Source of the DNA: Liquidambar formosana
Taxonomy: Eukaryota; Streptophyta; Magnoliopsida; Saxifragales; Altingiaceae
DNA length: 64,000 nucleotides
Direction: 5' to 3'
NCBI GenBank assembly: GCA_039720395.1
Contig: JBBPBK010000094.1
Location: forward strand, 1 to 64,000
In this document: one piece after another, positions 40,601 to 47,433 of the stretch
How positions within the stretch are numbered: position 1 is the stretch's first letter
Layout: each line of letters begins with the position of its first letter
Position numbers and translations under genes: made by a program
Notes under the pieces: generated by a model
What the model was told of the DNA's origin: nothing
What the model saw: the letters and a program-made list of their open reading frames with translations, nothing else
The model's database searches: none

Positions 40601-43244
40601 ATTGATATGTTACAAGAGAATAGTAAAAATTTTCATAATTAGACAAACTAAGATAAACCGTAAATGGCCAGAACTGAATCCCACCCTCATTCCATCCAGA
40701 ATCTTGCTTGTAAAATCTTAAGCCAACAACCAGAAGCATGAAAAGAATTACCACTAGAAAATATTCATGAAATCAAAACAAAAATTGATAATAGATAGTA
40801 ACAACAACAACGATAATAATTATAATAGTTTTTTATAAGTAAAAATGTAATATTGCATTAGAGAAACTTCTGTAGGAAGCTGCACAAGCTACACATTTCA
40901 ACAAAAAAAAAAAAAAAAAAAAGTTATAAAATAAATTAAACGGGAATAAAATATGTAATTATTGAAAATTTATTTCCCAGGGTTTGGATGGTTTTCTGAA
41001 TTTCACTTCTTTGTCTATTGGGATGGGGGATAGAGTGAGCTTTTGGGAGGATCATTGGAGAGGGGAAGCTTCTTTTTCTTCTCTGTTTCCCGTCTATTCA
41101 GGCTTTCTTTGGCTCATAATTCTTCTATTTCTTCTATGATTTCAGCCGATTCTATTCATCATGGTTGGGATTTCAATTTTTTTAGGCATCTCAATGACAG
41201 GGAAAATGTAGAGTTATCAACTTTGTCGTCATCATTGGATGGTTTTTCCTTGAGAGATTCCACTCCAGATAAGAGGATTTGGTCTGCTAATTCCCCAGGT
41301 GTTTTTTCTTGCAAATCGTATTTTGATAAATTGATTGAGTCTCCAAATAGTCCCATTTGTCTTCCCTCGGTCTTCATTTGGAAAGCAAGTGTGCCTCTCA
41401 AAGTTCATGTTTTTGCCTGGACTATTGTCCTTAAAAAGATTAATACCAATGAGATGCTTCAGAGAAGGAGACCTATCCTTAACTTGTGTCTGCAGTGGTG
41501 TGTCATGTGCAAGAGTGATGTGGAGAGTATTGATCATTTTTTCCTTTCTTGCCCTGTGGCTTTTTGGTTGTGGTAAAGACTTTTTAGTCTTGGTGGTGAG
41601 TCTTGGGTTCTTCCAGGTTGTGTTTCGAGGATGTTTGAGATTCATTTTTGGGGCCTTGGTAGTGGAGAAAAGGCAAGAATTATTTGGAGCTGTGCTATTC
41701 TTGCTGTGTTTTGGGTTATTTGGATCGAAAGGAATGCTTGGATATTCGAGGACAGTGAGACTTTTTTACTTGATTTGCGGGATAAGGTTCACTTTTTGGG
41801 TTCTATTTTGGGCTCAATCCTCAAAAGTGTTGGGTGACATTCCTTTGTTTGTGCTGAAATCTGATTGGAGGGCTGTTTGTCATTAGTTTTATATTCTCAT
41901 TTGTTTTTCCTTGTTTTTTTGGTGTTCTGGTGGACTTCTTGTCCTCCTCTTGTATTTTTCCTTCATTTTTTATTAATAATATTTTCTTCTTGCTTATAAA
42001 AAATAAAAAATAAATAAAAAAAGTATTGTTAGAGGATAAACATAAAAGGTCCAAGATCAAAGATGTGAATTCCTCTACATTGAGAGAAACAAGAGCACCA
42101 AAAAATCATCATGTTAACAATGTGGTTTTCAGTGACATACTGACATCTGACCACATTTTCAGAATGTCAAAAGTTATCTATTCCTCTCCGTCTAGAGTCC
42201 CCACAAAACCATATAAGGGGATAGTTTCAACAGTATATGACATAGTTTCAACATTATATGACCCTTAACAGTTCATGTTCCTATACCGCCACCCCTCCCC
42301 TTCACACAAAGAGGCATCCGAGGTTGATCTGAATCTACCTACATAGCATGCCAACATCATGAATGTGAAGGAACAATGAAAAAATAAGTACCAAAATTAT
42401 GTAGAATCTGCCTTGAAAAATGCACTACCATGCCCCTTAAATAGTTTTGGTGGGGCCATGCTTGTTTATTTTGGTTATTTGGTTTTTGTGCGTGTTGCTT
42501 GGGTTTGTGAAGTTTTTGTTTCCTTTTCCTATTGTAATTTCACCTGGTCAAACTTCTTGTCAGCACTTTTTTTTATGATGAAGTAAACTTTTTGATTATT
42601 AATGCAAACTTTTTTTTTAATGAAGAAAATTTCACATTAATATTTACAAAAGGGCATAGCCCATGTACATTAGACATTCATAGGCTAAAAAGCAAAAAGA
42701 AAGCTCCATATTAGAGCTTAAGAAAATCCAAAAAATGGACAAAAGAATTCACTAAATTGTCCCCATTAGCCCTGCCCCAAAAATAAAGATTCTTCACCAA
42801 AGAAGACTTTAAGTCAATCAAAGAAGTTTCCACATTATAAAAAATTATGTGGTTTCTTTCTTTCCAAATATAGCAAAAGAAACCATGTGGAACCGCGTTC
42901 CATGTGTCATGAGGGGTAGCAAGTCATGAAGGGTAGCATGCAACAACCAATGGACCCCAAATAGATTGAACATTAAGCACCACAAAGACCACACCATAGA
43001 ACAATGAAGGAAGAGATGATCAACCAACTCCACCACCTCTTATGTTGGAGCTATGGACTTGCTGAGATAGCATACCCAATTATAATCCAAATTTAACTAA
43101 ATCAAATCCCAGGGAAAGGTAAGGTTGCAGAGAATAATACCATCAACCTTAAAAACCACACATTCAAATACCCCACAAATCAAACATAAATAGATAAAAT
43201 CTGAACACAAATAACCCCAAGGCATTGTTTGGCAACCTGTAAAT

Positions 43245-43278
<34 letters not shown>

Positions 43279-44257
43279 TTTGAAAGAAAATCTAGCTTAT
43301 TTATGTTCTCAAAAGAAACTAATTACCATCGAAAATGATAGGCAAATACCTAAAAGTGTAAAATCTTCCCAAATACATAAAAAATAAACCAAACTAAGAA
43401 ATCAAGAAGCCAATCTCAACATTCTTTGTTTTTTTTTTTGGATAATAACTAATCTCAACATTCTAACAAACCCAACTCCACAACACATAACAATGACTTT
43501 TGATGTAAACCATACCAGCAAACACAATGTTTGCAATACCAATAAAAATGACCAAAAATGGCATATCCAATTGTATTCCGAAGTCAGTGAAAGGGAACCA
43601 AACAATCATGTAAAAGGCCCACAAATCAAGCATCCATTAGAAGCATAAAAAGCTCAACTAATATACAATTAAGCAAAACCAAACTACAAAATCATCCAAC
43701 TAATCACCAACATTGGATCCAAATCTAAACTCCAAAACATAAAACAATATGCTCAAGCGCAATCGTACCTTCGGGCTTGCTACTACTACTCGCATCCATA
43801 TCATCATCTGTCTCCGCAGCCGCCTTCGGAACCTCCAAACTTATGGGCTTCGCCGCCTCCGAAGTCTTATCCGCAAACTCAGTGTGCCCAGTTCTCTTGG
43901 TATGCAAATCACTTTCCTTCACGACCAAACAAATCATTCAAAAAATTTCAACAATGAATCGCTACAAATAACTCAAAGTTCTAATCTTTCTTCATTTCAA
44001 TAGATTTTCTCGGGAACCAAACAGAAGAACATATATAATATATATATATATATAGATTGAATAGGGATTTTTGGGTAGTGGGAGCATACGGTTTTGGATC
44101 GGCAAGGTTTGCCGCAAGTGGAGCAGACGAGGTTGAGGACGGGTTCGGTGGACTCGGAGAAGTTGGAATGAGAGGTCAGGTCGGCATGGTCTTGGGCTTC
44201 TTGTACGGACTTCAGGAGGGCACCACAGTCTCCGCACTTGAGAGAGACACCCGCCAT
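6427..44257 (-). CDS. UBA and PUB domain zinc-finger protein, likely CDC48/p97 adaptor (12 exons)
   Basis: Joining 12 exons, all with GT-AG introns and consistent phase, gives 1239 nt and a 412-residue protein. Exons in order: 44090-44257, 43769-43916, 40431-40526, 35840-35916, 34401-34480, 33649-33709, 28826-28893, 28597-28678, 24881-24964, 24704-24781, 6993-7112, 6427-6603. Residues 8-30 and 45-67 form two fingers with identical C-x2-C-x12-H-x5-H spacing. Residues 110-155 form a UBA domain with the MGF loop at 123-125. Residues about 164-288 are Lys/Glu/Arg-rich and look like a long coiled coil. Residues about 290-400 form a PUB (PUG) domain. Architecture and length fit the plant family of Arabidopsis AT1G04850 (recalled, not searched). 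UBA domains bind ubiquitin and PUB domains bind the C-terminal tail of CDC48/p97, so an adaptor role in ubiquitin-dependent unfolding is inferred. The coding part is about 3 percent of the span. The frame is intact, so the gene looks functional. Confidence 0.95.
6993..7112 (-). CDS. UBA/PUB gene exon 11 (PUB domain core)
   Basis: Encodes residues 315-354: [20 protein letters not shown] is the PUB core, and RLTNPSFQ ends the exon. Acceptor ATCAG|GATGAC, donor TTCAG|GTAAGA. It is reached only after the 17.6-kb intron. Confidence 0.93.
7936..9208 (+). repeat. Possible LTR-derived sequence
   Basis: It begins near ATGGGGTGTCTATAAT, and near 9097 contains GGGTATGTAGGCAACC, a string recalled as common in plant Gypsy LTRs. 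No matching second LTR or target duplication was found, and a LINE cuts it on the right. Weak call. Confidence 0.3.
9209..12625 (-). mobile_element. L1-type LINE, family A, decayed (endonuclease, RT, zf-RVT)
   Basis: Reading on the minus strand from 12612 down: an AP-endonuclease part ([27 protein letters not shown]), a reverse transcriptase part ([35 protein letters not shown]), then a C-terminal zf-RVT part ([19 protein letters not shown]). The 3' end is the T-run at 9209-9221 on the plus strand. Several frameshifts break the frame. Between the ADPLSPFLF motif (about 10955) and GLKVNLGKS (about 10855) the stretch that should hold the FADD catalytic box is missing, so this copy cannot be active. 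No clear target duplication. Confidence 0.85.
12613..12680. repeat. Short direct repeat at the LINE 5' junction
   Basis: GAAAAAAGGCCTCAATTCA at 12613 and GAAAAAAGGCCTCAGTTCA at 12657 lie 44 bp apart. This may be a local duplication made during LINE integration. No function is inferred. Confidence 0.55.
12810..13060 (-). repeat. LTR terminus, diverged relative of the LTR at 13825
   Basis: Starting at TGTGAGCACCACATCCC, about 250 bp align with 13825-14060 in the same order: ACCACGCGGCTC, GCGGAG, GCCACCCA, TCTAACTCGTCATAACCAGAG, GGCACCCAA. It could be the remains of the 3' LTR of the same minus-strand element, or a related element. Flanking bases do not form a target duplication with 15303. Confidence 0.5.
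13061..13824. other. AT-rich stretch between LTR ends, with a PBS-like string
   Basis: No gag or pol frame is present. At the right edge (minus strand, 13824 downward) GTGGTGACTCCACTGGGAA directly follows the LTR end, the position of a primer-binding site. The priming tRNA was not identified. Confidence 0.35.
13825..15302 (-). mobile_element. LTR of a Gypsy-like element, minus orientation (1478 bp)
   Basis: On the minus strand it begins TGTAGATACCCCATTTTGTA and ends GGCGCTCACA, the canonical TG...CA limits. TATATAAATA near 14921-14931 on the minus strand could be the U3 TATA box. A PBS-like string follows the end at 13824. Its outer end at 15302 is exactly where the palindrome homology begins. 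No intact coding domain remains beside it. Confidence 0.55.
15303..18178 (-). pseudogene. Left arm of palindrome: truncated copy of a DUF1985-like gene, split by a LINE
   Basis: It reads on the minus strand from ATG at 18096. The first frame (to 17821) encodes [19 protein letters not shown] and the [20 protein letters not shown] segment. The frame then shifts, and [20 protein letters not shown] (17875-17588) follows. The pattern resembles the plant-specific DUF1985 region found upstream of Ulp1-type proteases in transposon-related genes (recalled). It mirrors 18179-19885, including intron-like stretches and the Glu/Lys-rich part, which reads as low-complexity CT on the plus strand near 15340-15520. 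A LINE at about 15653-16890 interrupts it. It ends at the LTR at 15302 and has no FCP1-like part. Not functional. Confidence 0.7.
15653..16890 (-). mobile_element. LINE family A fragment inside the left palindrome arm
   Basis: Minus-strand 3' part of ORF2: [18 protein letters not shown] (about 16840-16785) and zf-RVT ([40 protein letters not shown], 16302-15988). It ends in the T-rich run at 15653-15690. The palindrome sequence breaks off at AGCAA (15650) and resumes at TTTAGCATCTCC (16891). The right arm reads straight through the same point at about 19460-19475, so the LINE arrived after the inverted duplication. 5'-truncated, and frameshifted inside. Confidence 0.85.
18179..20775 (+). pseudogene. 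Right copy: DUF1985-like plus FCP1/NLI-like gene, broken
   Basis: ATG at 18257. The first frame runs to 18532 and the reading continues in another frame at 18478-18966: [54 protein letters not shown]. The last motifs match the usual order in DUF1985-type plant proteins (recalled). An acidic Lys/Glu-rich segment (19600-19850) and a Gly/Ser/Cys stretch follow. Then [15 protein letters not shown] (20036-20080) starts an FCP1/NLI-interacting, HAD-type phosphatase-like domain. [20 protein letters not shown], a possible intron, and [19 protein letters not shown] (about 20447-20503) continue it. The usual second Asp of the DxDx motif is Asn here. Frameshifts and stops make a functional product unlikely. 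Confidence 0.65.
20776..22074. other. Unassigned repeat-like DNA
   Basis: GGGTCGTGACA ends at 21015 and equals the terminal string of the solo LTR at 52040, so an LTR remnant may lie just left of it. CTATAAATAG near 21606 on the minus strand resembles a TATA box. No coding sequence and no paired ends were found. Confidence 0.3.
22091..22157 (+). mobile_element. 67-bp LINE family B tail with a 16-bp target duplication
   Basis: TATATGTCTCATGTACTTGGGCTACACC matches the 3' tail of the LINE at 29131 (TATATGGCTTATGTACTTGGGCTAGGCC, near 32622). ATTATCATTTGAAAAC flanks it perfectly at 22075-22090 and 22158-22173. It is a heavily 5'-truncated retrotransposition event. Confidence 0.85.
22174..24703. 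other. Intron DNA with microsatellites
   Basis: No gene or element is supported. (TA)n runs lie at about 23590-23610 and 23846-23880. The second is bracketed by ACAAGGGTA on both sides, so it may mark a local duplication. Confidence 0.4.
24704..24781 (-). CDS. UBA/PUB gene exon 10 (start of PUB domain)
   Basis: Encodes residues 289-314 ([18 protein letters not shown]), the first PUB helix. Acceptor TGCAG|AGCAT, donor ACAAG|GTAAAT. This donor opens the 17.6-kb intron. Confidence 0.92.
24881..24964 (-). CDS. UBA/PUB gene exon 9
   Basis: Encodes residues 261-288, with the conserved-looking segment [14 protein letters not shown] and then a Pro/Ala-rich linker. Acceptor CACAG|GCAGA, donor AAAAG|GTATG. 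Phase 0 at both ends. Confidence 0.92.
25550..25727 (-). mobile_element. 178-bp LINE family A tail with a 14-bp target duplication
   Basis: It starts with a T-run (25550-25559) and matches the family A 3' region (ACAAAGGAGGACAAGAAATCCACC, and CCCTCCAATC near 25672). The flank AGACCCCACAACCC is repeated exactly at 25536-25549 and 25728-25741. Clean 5'-truncated insertion, minus orientation. Confidence 0.9.
25925..26935 (-). mobile_element. LINE family B fragment, minus strand
   Basis: The minus-strand frame 26840-26439 reads [20 protein letters not shown], then [20 protein letters not shown]. This aligns with the LINE at 29131 ([40 protein letters not shown]). The C16 run at 26706-26721 falls in this frame. 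[13 protein letters not shown] extends it to about 26935. The 3' tail near 25930-26010 resembles family B. Confidence 0.8.
26935..27240 (-). mobile_element. RTE-type LINE fragment
   Basis: On the minus strand this reads [20 protein letters not shown], then [13 protein letters not shown] and a frameshifted QKDKRK part. This matches the C-terminal end of plant RTE-type reverse transcriptase pseudogenes (LRWFGHVQRR motif, recalled). It abuts the family B LINE fragment. Confidence 0.6.
27241..28596. other. Intron DNA, no element identified
   Basis: AT-rich with short homopolymers. GGTGCCGACTCC occurs twice at about 28053 and 28078. Nothing else is supported. Confidence 0.3.
28597..28678 (-). CDS. 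UBA/PUB gene exon 8 (coiled coil)
   Basis: Encodes residues 233-260 ([20 protein letters not shown] core). Acceptor CACAG|CATAATG, donor ACAAG|GTTTT. The intron before it is only 147 bp. Confidence 0.9.
28826..28893 (-). CDS. UBA/PUB gene exon 7 (coiled coil)
   Basis: Encodes residues 211-232 ([19 protein letters not shown] core), continuing the charged helix. Acceptor CTTAG|GAGAG, donor AAACG|GTTTG, phase 2. Confidence 0.9.
29131..29163. repeat. T9-G9-T-G14 homopolymer junction
   Basis: The run sits exactly where recognisable LINE sequence begins. It is a G-quadruplex-capable tract on the plus strand. Confidence 0.8.
29164..32690 (+). mobile_element. L1-type LINE, family B, near full ORF2, decayed
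   Basis: In order: endonuclease ([17 protein letters not shown] at 29370, [25 protein letters not shown]), reverse transcriptase ([34 protein letters not shown] at about 30692, [11 protein letters not shown], the catalytic box [10 protein letters not shown] at about 31018, YLGLPLG), and zf-RVT ([18 protein letters not shown], about 32230). The longest frame is 30823-32169, 448 codons. Frame breaks near 29690, 30230, 30340, 30775 and 32165 disable it. It ends at TATATGGCTTATGTACTTGG, then an A-rich tail near 32680. It lies in intron 6 of the UBA/PUB gene, antisense to that gene. The N-terminal ORF1 is absent. Confidence 0.88.
32691..33648. other. Intron DNA, no element identified
   Basis: No coding exon, inverted ends or tandem units are supported. 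The open frame at 32726-32941 looks like chance. Confidence 0.3.
33649..33709 (-). CDS. UBA/PUB gene exon 6 (coiled coil)
   Basis: Encodes residues 190-210, almost entirely Arg, Lys and Glu ([19 protein letters not shown]). Acceptor ACAAG|GGAGC, donor AAAAG|GTACT. At 61 bp it is the shortest coding exon. Confidence 0.88.
34401..34480 (-). CDS. UBA/PUB gene exon 5
   Basis: Encodes residues 164-189, ending in [13 protein letters not shown], the start of the charged helical region. Acceptor CTTAG|GTATCT, donor CTAAG|GTAGC, phase 2. Confidence 0.9.
34605..35225. mobile_element. Possible MITE-like element with AGAATAGAATTC-type ends
   Basis: The left part (TTTGTTTGAAATCAC, TAGAATAGAATTCA) and right part (GAATTCTAAATCTATTCTAT, GAAATCAAC) are loosely inverted. 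TTGATCCCCAATTCT is directly repeated near 34709 and 34735. The limits and target duplication are uncertain. Confidence 0.35.
35840..35916 (-). CDS. UBA/PUB gene exon 4 (UBA, second half)
   Basis: Encodes residues 138-163. The segment [16 protein letters not shown] is the third UBA helix, and an acidic tail follows. Acceptor TTCAG|GTAATG, donor CTTTG|GTATGA. Confidence 0.92.
36893..38186. mobile_element. hAT-like non-autonomous element, CATGGTT family, copy 2 (1294 bp)
   Basis: The left end CATGGTTTAAAGTCTCG and the right end CGAGACTTTGAACCATG are inverted with one mismatch. The perfect 8-bp target duplication CTTTTCCC lies at 36885-36892 and 38187-38194. Both subterminal regions are crowded with TCTCG/CGAGA motifs, the usual layout of hAT transposase binding sites. 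It sits inside the LINE at 36545-39880. No transposase frame is recognisable; the open frames near 37492-38079 are low-complexity. Confidence 0.88.
37628..37660. repeat. (CT)n microsatellite
   Basis: An alternating CT run inside the hAT-like element, which gives rise to Arg/Glu-repeat frames on the opposite strand. Confidence 0.8.
40205..40349 (+). mobile_element. SINE-like element, copy 1 (145 bp)
   Basis: It starts GCCAACAGCCTTCGGGCCTAG and contains GTGTGGGGTTTGTGGAGC and GGTTTTGACTCTTCC (box-B-like position). It ends GGTGCATGTGTTTACTCC and then an A-rich (AAAT)n tail. The flanks TGATATATTACTAT (40191-40204) and TGATATATTATTAT (40350-40363) are a 14-bp target duplication with one mismatch. 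It is related to the copy at 47275. Confidence 0.75.
40431..40526 (-). CDS. UBA/PUB gene exon 3 (UBA, first half)
   Basis: Encodes residues 106-137, including helix 1 and the MGF loop of the UBA domain ([19 protein letters not shown]). Acceptor TTTAG|AAATGG, donor TTCTG|GTGAG. Phase 1 at both ends. Confidence 0.93.
40972..42022 (+). mobile_element. LINE family A 3' part, plus strand
   Basis: It opens at about TTTGGATGGTTTTCTGAATT and encodes [20 protein letters not shown] and [20 protein letters not shown] (zf-RVT). It ends with GTGGACTTCTTGTCCTCCTC, TATTAATAATATTTTC and an A-rich tail. 5'-truncated, in intron 2 of the UBA/PUB gene, antisense. The reading frame breaks at about 41576. Confidence 0.85.
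42608..43050 (-). mobile_element. LINE family B 3' fragment
   Basis: A T-run begins it, and the tail (GGGCATAGCCCATGTACATTAG on the plus strand) resembles the family B 3' end. The minus-strand frame 43036-42845 reads [20 protein letters not shown], matching zf-RVT of the LINE at 29131 ([20 protein letters not shown]). Confidence 0.78.
43769..43916 (-). CDS. UBA/PUB gene exon 2
   Basis: Encodes residues 57-105 and one base of 106. It supplies H61 and H67, which complete the second finger, then an acidic and serine-rich linker. Acceptor GAAG|GAAAG, donor GAAG|GTACG. The intron before it is only 173 bp. Confidence 0.92.
44090..44257 (-). CDS. UBA/PUB gene exon 1
   Basis: Encodes residues 1-56: the first zinc finger (C8, C11, H24, H30) and the cysteine pair of the second (C45, C48). 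The start is the ATG at 44257, directly before the [11 protein letters not shown] segment. The donor is ACC|GTATGC, phase 0. Confidence 0.93.
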
Positions 44258-44509
44258 TGATGATTTGATGAGAAAGCTTTGGGAATTGTCTGTTGACCTC
44301 CCTGTGTCTCTCAGCTAAAACCCTTTCTCTCTCTATACATTCATAGGGAGGGACAGAGTTCAAGTCCTACAGTAACCTTACTTCTGATCTTTGGCTTATG
44401 CAATTGGTTTGCCTTTACCAATTGCCTTGTGGGTGAGGGAAGGTAGAAAATTTAAGGGTCTGTTTGGCAAGTGGCTTGGTGCATCCAAACACCGGCTGGG
44501 GTTTTCCTT

Positions 44510-45797
44510 GGGGTGTGTTTGGTTCGGGGAATGGGAATGTGATTACTGGGAATGACTCATTACTTGGGAATGAGAATGTGAGGGAATGATACCCATCGCT
44601 GCGTTTGGTTCGTGGTAATGGAAAGTGTGATTCCCACATAATATTCCCATTACCACGTTTGGTTGGGTAGGAATGTGATTCCCAAATATAGTAAATTCCC
44701 ACAATACCCTTACTTTACCAAAATCAAATTTCGAAATCCACCAACACCATTTCCCCCTATCTCCTCAATCTTGCACGTCGTCCACCCAAACCTTACGAAG
44801 AGATCGAAAACCATAAACCAAGCTTCTTCCTACTGGTACAATCTTCAAGAACAGATCTACACGAATGGATCGAGTAGAGTATCTTGAATTTCTTGCATAC
44901 ATGAGCATTTGGAGGTGTGTTGAAGCTGAAATTTGATATCGGAGGGAATCTTGTCGAACAGATCCACAACCGAACCTGGGTGAAATAATTGTTATAGAAG
45001 AAGATCGACTCCTGTTTTGTAGAAGCGTCCATTCTTTCCTTGATCTGCTTCGATTTATTGTGTTGGAGGTACGAATCTGACTTACAGCTTTTAATTTCTT
45101 ATTGCCCTAAAAATAGCCAACTATACGGACTTTTAGGTGGCTATAGTACAAGGCAGTGGGTGTGTCATGTTAAAAAAAAAAAAAAAAAATTTAGCCAACT
45201 ACACCCACTTTTAGTTGGCTATATTGCATGGCAGTGGGATATGTCATGTGTGAAAAAAAAAATTAGCCAACTATATCCACTTTTAGTTGGCTAATTTGCA
45301 AGGCAGTGGGTATGTCATGTGAAAAAAAAAATTATTATAGCCAACTACACCCACTTTTAGTTGGCTATATTGCATGGCAATGGGTTATCTCATGTGGGGA
45401 AAAAAAAAAAAAGCCAACTATACCCACTTATAGTTGGCTATTTTGCATAGCAAATGGTTTTCTCATATGACACAAAAAAAAATTTAGCCAACTACACCCA
45501 CTTTTAGTTGGTTATATTGCATGGATGTGTAACCGTGAGGAAAGGGACATGACTGGAATAAGATTTTCTTCCTTGAAGAAGGCAAGGGCACGCTTGGAAT
45601 TTAAAATTATTGTAAAACAGATTCCCAGGAGTCGGGAATCAAACCCACGTTCTCATCAGGAATGCTTTTAGCCTTTCGTTGGGAATCTGAGGGGTAGCGG
45701 GAATGACACTTCGCTGGGAATGTGGGCCTGCCAAACGGGGGAAAGGGGAATGAAACCCCTTTCCCGGGAATCATACCCCCGAACCAAACGGTGCCCC
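44510..45797. mobile_element. GTTTGGTTCGGGG-ended DNA element (1.29 kb)
   Basis: The left end GGGGTGTGTTTGGTTCGGGG and the reverse complement of the right end GGGGCACCGTTTGGTTCGGG are imperfect inverted repeats. CGTTTGGTT and GGGAATG motifs repeat beneath both ends. No transposase frame and no certain target duplication. It carries the foldback minisatellite. Confidence 0.65.
45114..45530. repeat. Foldback minisatellite: six units of 72-78 bp
   Basis: Units begin at about 45114, 45192, 45264, 45338, 45412 and 45485. Each starts with TAGCCAACTA, a 10-base loop near CACCCACTTT, then TAGTTGGCTA, giving a 10-bp stem. A TTGCATGGCAGTGGG block, a TGTCATGTG block and an A8-A17 run follow. Confidence 0.9.
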
Positions 45798-47274
45798 CTG
45801 GGTGAAATATAATACAAAGTAGGGTATATTACAAGCACGCGTGGAGCACCCCTATTTTATTTCTATTAGTTTTTTTGTTTTACATCGGAGGAACGTTGAA
45901 CCCCTAACCCACCCGGATGCCATATGGGCTACGGCTCATTGGCTTATATAGGGCACACCTGTTTTCTAACACAACCAACTTCCTCAAAGAAGTCAAGAAC
46001 CAATTTCCTCAAAGAAGTTTAAATAGGATTAGATCAAGAACTCATTCAAATTTGTTCAATTATTAAAAGCCTATTTGGGTGTCCAATACACAATTTAACA
46101 ATTCAACAAATTTTGTATAGTATTAATGACACAAATCTATCACCTTAAATTGACTAAAGTATATTTAGCTAATGGAAGACTAACTAGATGTAGCTAGCCA
46201 TTCATGCACTACCTATTTTAACTAGTTGGATAGTTAAACCTTTGAAGCAAGCAAAATGAAATTTGGCTAGCTAAGGGACTAGAAAGTTAGCTCCTTAAAG
46301 TTGCTGTTATACTTTTTTGGTGTGGAGAAGGTGGGGAGCCCCAGTTCATACTTCATGCCTACAAAAAAAAGCTAACCATGTTGACCATTAGAATCCATTT
46401 GATTTTGATCAAATGTTGGGACTATTTGAGAAATTTTGACCACGTTTTTTGAAAATGAAGTAATAGTTAAATCAACTGATTAAATACATTCAATTAAAAA
46501 CATTTTAGCCGAAAAAAAATGAAAAAAAAAGAAGAAGAAGAAGAAGAAGAAGAAGATTACCTTCTATTAAATTAAGTTTTCTCGTACTTTATGTACCAAG
46601 TAATTCAGTTGTACGAAGTGGTGGGTTTTAATCGTTGATTTACATTATGGTTACATATGTATGCTAAATTGAGGAAACTTGAAATAAGTGGACTAGAGGG
46701 GAGATGTACCCACTAAAAGTGGCATATTCGTGTGAATGGCTGGGTGATAATTTTGGAGTTTGGGAAGGAAAAGTGGTACTCTTATTATTATTATTATTTT
46801 CAAAATTTTTAAAATTTTTAAAATTGTCTTATATGAGATGAGATCCACACTTACTTGAAACTCATGTAGATTTCACCTTTGTGATGGATTTATGATATAT
46901 ATATTTTTTTCTTTTCGTCTTTTTGGCAATAAAAAGAGTAGCACATTCTTTTGTAAAATTACTCTAATAAGGTATCTAAAGTATAACATTTCTCTTGTTT
47001 GAATACATTAAGATTAACCAATGACATGATAGTTTTGTGACATTCTTCGTACTTGTTTAATGAATAATTTTAAGATCAAACTTATAAAAAAACATTGATA
47101 TTCATTTGTTGATATTGGAGGTAAGGATAAATTCATCGATTGGCTGAAAAAAGAAGAAGAAAAAGAATATATTAAAATGGAGGTGATTTCACTGCCAAAA
47201 TTTAGATGTCTAAGTAACTAATAGAAGAATGTGAAATATAGGAAAGTATGGAGTAAACAAAAAGGATAATTCTA

Positions 47275-47433
47275 ATGGCCTGTCTTATCTTAATAGGGGT
47301 GTCTTATCTTAATAGGGGTGTGGGCTGGTTTGCGGAAATTTTCGTTTCGACTCCGCATGGGTTGTGTAGGTGTGTGTGTTCTCTCTTATTGTTTGACGAA
47401 AAAAAAAAAAAAAAAAAAAAAGAAAAAGAAAAA
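47275..47433 (+). mobile_element. SINE-like element, copy 2 (159 bp)
   Basis: It shares AATAGGGGTGTGGG, GGTTTGCGGA, a GTTTCGACTCC box-B-like string and TGTGTGTGTTCTCT with the copy at 40205, in the same order. It ends in a long A-rich tail. The flanks GGATAATTCTA (47264-47274) and GGATTATTCTA (47434-47444) form a target duplication with one mismatch. GTCTTATCTTAATAGGGGT is duplicated in tandem near its start. Confidence 0.75.

Noticed and set aside
45114..45530. CRISPR-like array of palindromic repeats
   Set aside because: The units are 72-78 bp with related spacers and A-runs, in a plant genome with no cas genes. It is a minisatellite inside a DNA element.
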